In this document: positions 56,170 through 64,000 of the stretch, piece after piece
How the letters are laid out: every line of letters starts with the position of its first letter
Numbering within the stretch: the first letter of the stretch is position 1
Assembly: GCA_029948255.1 (NCBI GenBank)
Contig: JALIZF010001828.1
Coordinates: 372,001 to 436,000, forward strand
Length of the DNA stretch: 64,000 nt
DNA from: Telmatactis stephensoni
Taxonomy: Eukaryota > Cnidaria > Anthozoa > Actiniaria > Isophelliidae
Direction of reading: 5' to 3'
The notes under the pieces: generated by a model
Told to the model about the DNA's origin: nothing
The model's database searches: none
The model's input: only the letters and a program-made list of their open reading frames with translations
Made by a program: the position numbers and the translations under genes

Positions 56170-58784
56170 TGAAACGAACTGCGAGCCTGGTAAGCCTGTG
56201 TTTGAATCAAGGTTTTGATTTTTGTTTCGGCCCTCAGGCCGAAACGTTACTGTGTTTGGTTTGCTAACCCATAATTTTTGGCTCGTCTGTCAATTAGCTG
56301 TCATACTTTTATAACACATCCAATTATATGTCGCATTCTTTTCACGTCTATTAAAAAATTGTTGGTGAAAACCTACCAACAAATGTTATTTGACGTGCCT
56401 GTCACCGACATCCAATCGCATGAAAGGAAGCGCTAAAACGTTTTGCAAAGATTGTGTTATCTATTGTTTATTTGACCGTGGGAACACCCCTTTCTGATTG
56501 GTCGGGAATAGAACTTGTAACAATCATACACGCCCTTTTAATCACTTGTGTGAAATTAGCCAATCTGGCACGAGAGGAAATCATAGAAATCTCGATGAAT
56601 GCGTTTACGCTCTATTTATAATAGTCATTGGAAATTTTATGGCAAAATTGTCATTAAAACACACGGATTTGCAGGATTTACAGCCCTAAACTAAAGGCCG
56701 TTTATCGAGGTTTGTTGCATTGCTGCATTGCAACATTGCTTAAAAACTTTCCGCTTAGTTGAGTCACAATGAATCCCGCTGATATTAATGAACAAATTTG
56801 ATTTTCAGTTTACATTTTTCTTTGCAAGTTAGAACTCCAAGTCTCGTAAAGGAATCTAAAGGGTTTTGAGCGGGCCGAAACATCATTGCTTTGAAGCAAT
56901 ATAGGCTTGTTGTCTATTTCACTTCTATTTGTGTTGTCATAGCGACGGTAAACAAAGATGGCTGAAATAAATTTTTCTCAAATATCTCTCGAACTCGAGC
57001 AGCTCTAGACAAGGGACTACATGGGCAATAAACTACATTAAGGCAAAGAAATTAAGGTACAATTCGAAAAAATTTATCAAGCCGTTTTTGAATAAATTAC
57101 AAAGAATTCAAAAAATGAAATTTATTGATTATTAGCTTATTAAGTGATAAGCTCACCCTAGTTCAATCACAACGATTTTCCTGTCAGTAGATAAACTGAG
57201 TTCAAGGTTTTGTTTTTTGTCAGTTTCAGTGTAATTGGTGTTACCATGGCAACGATATATAAATAACGCTGAAATCAGTTTTTTCTGAAATATCTCTTGA
57301 TTTCAAAGAATTCCAGGCACCCAAATACTATGTAACAAAGAACATACCAAGGTAAAGTAGATAACATGGAATTAAAACTCTTTGATCAAAGTGATTCAGA
57401 ATTGCTGGGGTGCATGTGACGTCACGGCAGCCATCTTGGTTGACCTTCAACAAAAGATTTCTCATTAGCGTTTATTGTTTGGTCAACCAACATGGCTACC
57501 GCTTCATTGTCTTTGGATTCCCAAAGGTATGGATGCACCCCAGCAATAAAGGACCGGAAATTGGCAAATTCGCATTATCTATGTTTTCGCGAATTATTCG
57601 AAAACGACGATGAAATTTTTTTAATTGTACGTTAAATTCTTTACTTTAGTGTGTAGTTTGATGCCCATATAGTCCCTTGTCTAGAGCTGCTCGAGTTCGA
57701 AAGATATTTTAGAAAAATTGATTTCAGGGACTGGTCATAAAGTACAGGGGGGGGGGGGGGTGGGCGGGTAAAACTAAAATTGGGTAGTAATGTTTTGCAA
57801 TGACCCATCAAAACATTTAGCTGAAAATGAAATGGCCCAACCCAATCCCAAGGTCATGAAATAGTAATGACCCACCCCAGAATTTAATAATAGTATTTAA
57901 CCAGTCAAAACTGCCAAAAAAATATAGCTCTTGCCGAAGCGTAAGCCACTAAAATTTTTGTAGTAAAGGAGTTTATTTGCAAACTGCAGCTCATCCGGCA
58001 GTTGTTTTAAAATATTATATTTCCTTGTACCTACACGAGCGCGAAGCGCGAGCCGCTCAGCAAAAATCTTGCAGTAAAGTAGATCCCAATGACTGCTTTC
58101 CGGGTGATTTGAGTACTGAATTTCTAGTTAATAATACTTTTCAGATTCATATGCTTCAGTATTTCTAGGTTCGGGCTCGGTTTTCTCAGCACTCAGTCTC
58201 GGATTTTCGAAAAGCGTTAGTCTCGGTCTCGGATTTTCAAACAGGAGTCTCGACGTCTCAACGAGTCTCGGATTTTACCATTCGCCACTCCTAGTATCAT
58301 CTGGTGAATCTGATGGCATAGATGACTCTTATAGTAGTGACAATGTTGACACTGATGTTGAGGTTGTTTCATAAAAAAATATTTAATACAAAAAGAAAAG
58401 AATCATGATTCAGTTTAGTTTGTCATTAAAAGTTTGAAGTCTCTGATTTGTTTGTCATGTCCATTTTTATTTTAATCATGGCCCACCCCTTGATGATACT
58501 CAGTTTGCACGCAGCCCACCCTTTTCTGAAGCGGAAAACTTTATGGCCCACCCCCTGATTTTGCCCGCCCACCCCCCCCCCTGTACTTTATGACCAGTCC
58601 CTCAGCCATCTGTTTACTGTCGCTATGGCAACACAAATCGAAGTGGAAAAGACAAAAATATAAACTTTGATTTAATTCCAATAAATAGTGTGAAAACCGC
58701 TTTGGTTGGTCAAGAGTAAGTTGCTCAATTCGTGGAATGAAAAGCGGAAGCGTGGTCAATAAAAAACTATATCGAGCCACCTTA
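56170..58784. mobile_element. TTAA-type palindromic element (TCGATA family) with two nested insertions
   Basis: The right end is ATCGAGCCACC|TTAG at 58784, with the fourth base of the TTAA mutated. The left terminus has been lost near 56190-56225. The body aligns with 15755-16503 and 43041-43292. Inserts at about 56229-56912 (starting TTCGGCCCTCAGGCCGAA, flanked by TTGT) and 57727-58601 interrupt otherwise continuous element sequence. A unique patch at about 57390-57600 contains CATGTGACGTCACGGCAGCC. No transposase. Confidence 0.75.
57727..58601. mobile_element. Nested element with GGGACTGGTCATAAAGTACA termini and TCA target duplication
   Basis: Inverted repeats GGGACTGGTCATAAAGTACA(G)n / (C)nTGTACTTTATGACCAGTCCC lie at 57727 and 58601, flanked by TCA (57724-57726 and 58602-58604). 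The interrupted sequence GATTTCA-GCCATC is restored on removal. A 3-bp TNA duplication fits PIF/Harbinger-type insertion, but no transposase is present. The interior has many TGGCCCACCCC motifs, and at about 58285-58374 a short Ser/Asp/Glu-rich frame ends in TAA, possibly the C-terminal end of a lost ORF. Confidence 0.88.
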
Positions 58785-58804
58785 GTGTTGATTTGGTTCT
58801 ATTT

Positions 58805-58939
58805 TAGAGTGCTTACAATATATCCGTGAAAAAATTGGTAAGAAATTGCACTAATTAAACAATAGAAAACAAAGGATTTCGCGCTATTTAGTACAATTTA
58901 GTTCGCTAACTTTTTCACGGATATATTGTCAGCACTCTA
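58805..58939. mobile_element. TA-flanked MITE (GAGTGCTTACAATATATCC)
   Basis: Inverted ends TAGAGTGCTTACAATATATC / GATATATTGTCAGCACTCTA over 135 bp, with TA as likely target. The terminal TAGAGTG matches the 20075 and 20495 MITEs, although the interiors differ. Confidence 0.88.
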
Positions 58940-59801
58940 GCGTTGCGCCTTAAGCATGAACCTGATTTCCACTATGAACTTATGTTTGGACAAGGTGGGC
59001 AATCAACGCGGCCAACCCAACCACATCATTTACCTCAAACGCCAATAAGTTCTCGAACTTTCACGCTAGAGCCTCAGAATCCAGCCAGAAAAAATCTTAA
59101 ATAGACACACACAACGTAGCTTCAATTCCTGGACATATGTCTTAATTTTTCCATTCGAATATTACTTATATTACTTTCAAACTTCTCCTCGAATTAAGCC
59201 CCCTATCTGTCAAGTCTACCTTGTGACACTCCTTGCATTCCAACGTTTCGCGCGACAAAAGCACTATATCACTGTTTGTAAAATGTGAAAAAGGAATTGG
59301 ACCTTGCAGGGAATCCTCGACATACAAAACTGCTAGGAGTTAGGTCCTAAACCATGCCCTAACACCCTAAAGTACACTTTGTACAAAAATGCAAACTTTT
59401 TTTGTAGAAATATCAGTTTTATTCTGCATTAAAAGATTCAGTCATAGCCAGCAGAACCAATTATCTAATCCTTAATTGTATTAGCCTTGAGTGAAGAACC
59501 TAAGAACGTCTGCAAAGTAGGCTAAACTTTTTGCTTTTTCAACGAAACGTCATTTCCAGACAACCAGATATAATTTTACAGATCGGGCCCGGTGGTTCGA
59601 GTACTAAAACTGGCCGTTAAATCTGAAGAAACCCAATGATCTTAACTCAGGATTTGCGTTATTTGCCCTTCAAACAACCGGACCCAGTTCACGTGCGATT
59701 AGCAAGAGAATGATCAAGAAATTATGATCAGCGTGGCTCCGCAATTTTTCGAAAGTCGATTAGCAGTAACCCAGGATTAAGTCTAAAAGAAAACCATTCA
59801 C
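58940..59801. other. No feature recognised
   Basis: Mixed-composition sequence, probably intergenic or distal 3' sequence of the CERT gene, which is transcribed from the right. Confidence 0.4.
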
Positions 59802-60021
59802 TTAACGGCGCTGTTACACGGTGCAATTGTTTCTGCAACTTATCTCAACTTTTGGCGGACAATTGCAGGATTCTTACAAGACGCAACACCGAAGGACGCC
59901 GTTGCAATCATTTGCTGCAAAGATTTTACGCGATTCTCTGCAATGGCTTATGCAGCTTGTTCCGGCAATGCCACTGCAAGACCAGTTGCAGACAAAATAG
60001 AATCGTGTAACAGCGCCTTAA
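59802..60021. mobile_element. TTAA-flanked MITE (CGGCGCTGTTACACG)
   Basis: TTAA|CGGCGCTGTTACACGGTGCA at the left and AATCGTGTAACAGCGCC|TTAA at the right, 212 bp between duplications. GC-richer interior with repeated TGCA/GCAA motifs. TTAA and short inverted repeats fit a piggyBac- or Kolobok-mobilised non-autonomous element. Confidence 0.88.
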
Positions 60022-61053
60022 CCCTGGATGAACTTTAATCGTCCTTCAAACAACCTGGCCTGAAAACATCGTTAAAAGATGCTGCTTCACCACATAGATC
60101 TTTAGCTTTATATGAATAACATCTTAATAGAATCACTTGTGAGAGCTGTCATAAATACCGCTTTTATTCATCGAAATACCGCTTACCAAAAGGAACGCCA
60201 ATTCATCGTTATGTCATCAAACTCCCAAGGCTGGTTAACAATAGCGACGTAAGCATAAGTGCAAGTAATCCCGTATCAAGAGTCCGCGTTACTTTCGGCC
60301 AGCGGCGAACAAGCAACTTACGCAGACTCAGTAGTGCTCTGACAAATACCAGTACTTGTCTCTTTCACAGCTATGTGATACTACTAAAACCCATTTGAAG
60401 CCCGATTTCCAATGACAACCTTTTAATGACACCACACCCCTAAATCTTGGCACGTGGACCGATTATCACACGATGATAATTAGGGTTACCATAAAAAATT
60501 CCCGTGGAAATCAGGCTTCATGAGTCTGCGTATATTGCTTACGTCGCCAGTACGAATGGTGCCGAATTCGTCATTCGTCACGGGATGAGCCAGTTTTACA
60601 TGATTTACAGGTGACTCGTTTCTTATGGAGACCAGAACTTTTACGTTTACTTGAGTCTTGGCTACGTGGGACGAAATGAAAGCCTTTTTGTCCAGGCATG
60701 AAACTTAACGCGTGACGAACTCAGTCCAGGACAAAACCACACATGTAAATGCACCCATATCAGGAAATTCGTTCTCGTCCCCAAAACCATTCTTAAATTT
60801 CATTGGCTACTGAAGTGCATGCGCAGTGACGACTCGACTGGATTGTAAAAATCTGATTTACAATTGTTCTCGATCGTGGTGGAGTGTATATACTGAACAC
60901 ATCTTTATTGTGTCAAATAAATTCTTCTTTTCATTGGTGGCCTTTTAGATTGCTGGCATTTAGAAACTATAAATCACAGCGACATTTCCAACTTAAATTC
61001 AATGGGCAAATCGTTGATTCCATTCAGAAATTCGATTTGTCAGGGATTTTTAC
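60022..61053. other. Downstream flank / 3' UTR side of the CERT gene
   Basis: The CERT coding sequence ends at 61054, so at least the right part should be its 3' untranslated region. I could not place the poly(A) site. No other gene recognised. Confidence 0.45.
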
Positions 61054-61181
61054 TCATATAGCAATTTCTTTCTCTTGATAAGCCATTTGACACAGCGATG
61101 TAACTTTGCGTAGAAATTTGGGGTATTCTCGTTTGGAAAGAGCACGGACCACTGATGGTGGTGCCCAGCCACCAGGATTCA
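61054..61181 (-). CDS. CERT1: Ceramide transfer protein (CERT/STARD11), last exon
   Basis: The acceptor CTTGTTTTAG|TG at 61181 completes the Val codon left by the previous exon, giving [20 protein letters not shown] and [12 protein letters not shown] before the stop TGA (61056-61054). The NPGGWAP and KREYPKFL strings are diagnostic of the C-terminal helix of the CERT START domain. The extreme C-terminus ([10 protein letters not shown]) differs from vertebrates. Confidence 0.95.
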
Positions 61182-61565
61182 CTAAAACAAGATAGGATTT
61201 CTGGTTAATTCTGGGCTACCTGTGGTACGTCTTAACATAGGAAACCCATAAGTATAAGTGGGAATACCGTAATGATTCGAATAAGAGCACAGGGCGCTTA
61301 TATAATTTTGATTTGAAATGGGGCACTTATTTCTTTGTTAGAAAATACCACCTTTGTAAGAACTGGATCAAGGATTAACTTGAAGGTAAAACAGAATATC
61401 ACCTACTAGAACGGTCAAGAGGTACTGTTGATTTTACAGTAGTACCGTGTTCACGATGTTTATTGTCATGAGCCAGACAGGGCGTTTATTCGAAAGGGGC
61501 GTTTGTTGGAAGGAAAATAGCGCGCCTTTTGTACCTTCACTTTACAAAGAGGCGAATATAGTCCA

Positions 61566-62003
61566 ATAAGCCACTTCGCGCTTTCTTCCGCCATCTTGAA
61601 TTGGGGCACTGAAAGCCCCAAAATTTATAGAAATCTGGATCACTTTGGATTACCATAACTCGGCTCAATTTTGTCGGATTTTCAAAATTTAAACTTCAAT
61701 GATTTGCAGACATGCGTGCCATGTGTCGAAATGAAAATAAGACTCGTACAAGTGTTTTAAGTACTTTTTTCAAGTCAATCTTTTTTCGCGAATGTTCTTG
61801 ATATCGCATCTTGTAGTCTTCCAATATTTATCATGTAAACAGGCATAAAAAACAAAGCCAACACCGTTTCAAAAAGTTATTTTTTTCAAAAATACGATAA
61901 AAATAAGTGAGTTATGATAAATCAAAGTGATCCAAATTTCTATAAATTTTGGCGCGTTTGCCCCAATTCAAGATGGCGGACGAAAGTATAAAGTGGCTTA
62001 TTC
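61566..62003. mobile_element. Inverted-repeat element abutting a CERT splice donor
   Basis: The ends AATAAGCCACTTCGCGCTTT and AAAGTATAAAGTGGCTTATT continue into about 110 bp of imperfect inverted repeat (CCGCCATCTTGAATTGGGGC / GCCCCAATTCAAGATGGCGG; ATAGAAATCTGGATCACTTT / AAAGTGATCCAAATTTCTAT). The right end lies about five bases from the donor of the CERT exon at 62009. No transposase; the target duplication is not clear. Confidence 0.87.
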
Positions 62004-62008
62004 CTTAC

Positions 62009-62135
62009 CATTTGCACTGTATGTAATCCTACAGGAAATATGGTCACGTGTCAGCGGTTGTCCTTCTTCTCTTGGTTCAATTAACGTTTGACAAAACATC
62101 GCAACATTACACGTGACTCGAACAAATTTATTGAC
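62009..62135 (-). CDS. CERT1: Ceramide transfer protein (CERT/STARD11), penultimate exon
   Basis: The acceptor TTCTTGCAG|GTC at 62135 (phase 0) and donor CAAATG|GTAAGG at 62009 (phase 1) bound 42 codons: VNKFVRVTCNVAMFCQTL, then LTRDHISCRITYSAN. This matches the START-domain beta strands preceding NPGGWAP, and both junction phases agree with the flanking exons. Confidence 0.95.
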
Positions 62136-62275
62136 CTGCAAGAACAAACATGAACGTTATGGAAAACTGTTCTCAAAGGAATCACAACTATACCCTAGGT
62201 ACCAGCTGTTTTAATACACAGACTGTAATACTTATGTCCAACCACTTTCCCAATAACTTTTCACGAGCCGCTTTA

Positions 62276-62571
62276 TTTACTGCGGTTTTCGGTATTCTGG
62301 GAACTCTGACATTCAAACAGTCCGTTGGAATTTGGTTATTTGCTTCCGCCCACCTCAACAAAACATCAAAAAAATCAATACTAAAAGTTGCTAAAATCCT
62401 ACCAAATGACGAAATATGATCTTTAGAGAGTATATATTAGCTATACTATCATTTTGGTTCAAAAGGTTCTTCGTATTAGTGATTTTAACTTTTGATTGAC
62501 AGAAGTAAAAACACAAATTAGCGGTTGACGTGTGAAAGTCAGAGTTCGCAGAATACCGAAAACCGCAGTAA
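62276..62571. mobile_element. MITE in a CERT intron
   Basis: TTTACTGCGGTTTTCGGTAT at the left and its inverse ATACCGAAAACCGCAGTAAA at the right, with about 40 bp of inverted repeat (GGGAACTCTGAC / GTCAGAGTTCGC). No coding capacity. Confidence 0.82.
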
Positions 62572-62863
62572 AGGAGGACTAGCATCAAAATTGTTCAACA
62601 TTAAATTTAGCTGAAACCGGCATGAAACTACACTGAAACACACATCATAATCTTGTACTAGAGGCATGACAAAGATGCCACAGCGCTACATCAAGAACGG
62701 AAAAGTGTGCAACGTGGTGTAATTGGTGAAAGCTGTCTTGTCCTGTATCTTAATTATGATCACAATTACAAAAGAGAACATTTTACATGGGGCCTGCAAA
62801 CATCGCTACAAATACTGAGTGCGAAAGTATAGGGACAAAAACTTGCTCTTGTTTTGAACTCAC

Positions 62864-63081
62864 CGGAGCATCAGCATGGTCTATGCTAAAATTACATACA
62901 AGCCAGGCATATCCCACTTCATTATCCAACCTTTCTCCTTCTTGATCAGGTGTTATGTCTTGGATATGAGAACAAAACACAAAATCACGTTGTGATGAGG
63001 GCCAGATTCTCTTGAGCACTTGATGGAATATCAAGGTACTGTCACTTAGTTTTTCCAACACATCAAAGTATTCTATTGTAG
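62864..63081 (-). CDS. CERT1: Ceramide transfer protein (CERT/STARD11), START-domain exon
   Basis: CERT moves ceramide from the ER to the Golgi for sphingomyelin synthesis; its C-terminal START domain holds one ceramide. The acceptor TTTTATTACAG|CT at 63081 (phase 1 carry-in) and donor GCTCCG|GTGAGT at 62864 (phase 0) bound 72 codons: TIEYFDVLEKLSDSTLIFHQ, KRIWPSSQRDFVF, WLVCNFSIDHADAP. The RxWPxSQRD block and the (I/V)VCNFS(V/I)DH block are CERT signatures. An insertion of several residues (DQEGERLDNEVG) sits between them relative to vertebrate CERT. Earlier exons (PH domain, FFAT region) lie beyond the right edge. Confidence 0.95.
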
Positions 63082-63239
63082 CTGTAATAAAAACAACAAA
63101 CCAGTTATACTGGGAAATCTTATTTACCATAATTCTTTGTACCTCCATTAACTTCACATACACTCACAGGAATGTTTTCGAGAGGCATCCACATTCTTTA
63201 CAGGGCTATCTGCCTTTCAATGGTGTCTGCCTTACAGGC

Positions 63240-63955
63240 CTGTTGGTCTTACCAGGATGTCTGCCTTACAATGGTGTCTACCTTACAGGGGTGTCTACCT
63301 TACAATGGTGTCTACCTTACAGGGGTGTCTACCTTACAGGGGTGTCTACCTTACAGGGGTGTCTACCTTATAGGGGTGTCTACCTTACTACCTTACAATG
63401 GTGTCTACTTTACAGGGATGTCTACCTTACAATGGTGTCTACCTTACAGGGGTGTCTACCTTACAGGGATGTCTACCTTACAGGGGTGTCTACCTTACAA
63501 TGGTGTCTACCTTACAGGAGTGTCTACCTTACAGGGGTGTCTACCTTACAGGGATGTCTACCTTACAGGGATGTCTACCTTACAATGGTGTCTACCTTAA
63601 AGGGGTGTCTACCTTACAGGGATGTCTACCTTACAGGGGTGTCAACCTTACAGGGGTGCCTACCTTACAGGGATGTCTACCTTACAATGGTGTCTACCTT
63701 AAAGGGGTGTCTACCTTACAGGGTTGTCTACCTTACAGGGGTGTCTACCTTACAGGGGTGCCTACCTTACAGGGGTGTCTACCTTACAATGGTGTCTACC
63801 TTACAGGGGTGTCTACCTTACAGGGGTGTCTACCTTACAATGGTGTCTACCTTACAGGGGTGTCTACCTTACAATGGTGTCTACTTTACAGGGGTGTCTA
63901 CCTTACAGGGGTGTCTACCTTACAGGGGTGTCTACCTTACAGGGCATCTGCCTAA
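63240..63955. repeat. 17-bp minisatellite in a CERT intron
   Basis: About forty copies of a 17-bp unit (ACCTTACAGGGGTGTCT, with variant ACCTTACAATGGTGTCT and single-base variants). Because 17 is not a multiple of three and the unit lacks stops, all three plus frames stay open and give long frames with a repeated YLTGVSTLQGCLP-like peptide. These are artefacts, not genes. The tract lies on the antisense side of the CERT gene. Confidence 0.97.
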
Positions 63956-64000
63956 CAGGGGTATCACCCTGATGTTTCAAGGGAAATTTAGGGTTTAAAT

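Noticed and set aside
63172..63998. 251- and 185-codon plus-strand ORFs with a repeated peptide
   Set aside because: A stop-free 17-bp minisatellite within an intron of a minus-strand gene; all frames are open for arithmetic reasons.

Overview
This window looks like AT-rich nuclear DNA from an anthozoan cnidarian, most likely a stony coral or close relative. No single marker proves it. The inference rests on split genes with GT-AG introns, animal gene families (ceramide transfer protein CERT, a Patched-domain transporter, Mab-21/cGAS-like receptors), an intact Ngaro-type tyrosine-recombinase retrotransposon carrying an SGNH hydrolase, and a very high density of short inverted-repeat transposons and microsatellites. 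No rRNA gene, intact tRNA gene or CRISPR array is visible.

Five host gene regions can be supported, some through exons too short to stand out as long reading frames. (1) Two intact Mab-21/cGAS-like genes lie on the minus strand 22 kb apart (16782-18746 and 39211-41136); each is one large exon with upstream exon(s) not found. They form a mosaic of nearly identical and strongly diverged blocks. (2) A Patched/sterol-sensing-domain membrane protein occupies 46675-52772 (minus) in four exons, which I assembled by splice phase. (3) The last three exons of ceramide transfer protein, including most of its START lipid-binding domain, lie at 61054-63081 (minus). (4) A short minus-strand first exon at 33149-33230 encodes a signal peptide. 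(5) A weak two-exon candidate lies at 3051-4281 (plus).

The rest is largely transposon sediment. From left to right: a three-copy inverted-repeat family (3298-5802); an inverted pair of Penelope-like termini with hammerhead-like cores (6700-7096); a TTAA-flanked palindromic element (7374-9165); further TTAA, TA and 7-10 bp target-duplication families; and a nested structure at 21831-29885, where the 6.4 kb Ngaro element (four ORFs: SGNH hydrolase, Gag-like, RT/RNase H, tyrosine recombinase, with A1-ORFs-B1A2-B2 split direct repeats) sits inside one arm of a 1.65 kb palindromic element. Because the other arm keeps the uninterrupted sequence, the Ngaro junction can be read almost to the base: there is no target duplication and the crossover lies in a shared TTTA.

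Other notable points are a 510-bp element with perfect 80-bp inverted repeats and a 9-bp target duplication that carries a possible RecQ-like helicase fragment (45843-46352); a transposon sitting about six bases into a CERT intron (61566-62003); and a 17-bp minisatellite in a CERT intron (63240-63955) that creates long but spurious reading frames. Microsatellites are frequent, including TTTG, GTTTT, AATG, ATTC and TTTA/TTTTA runs.
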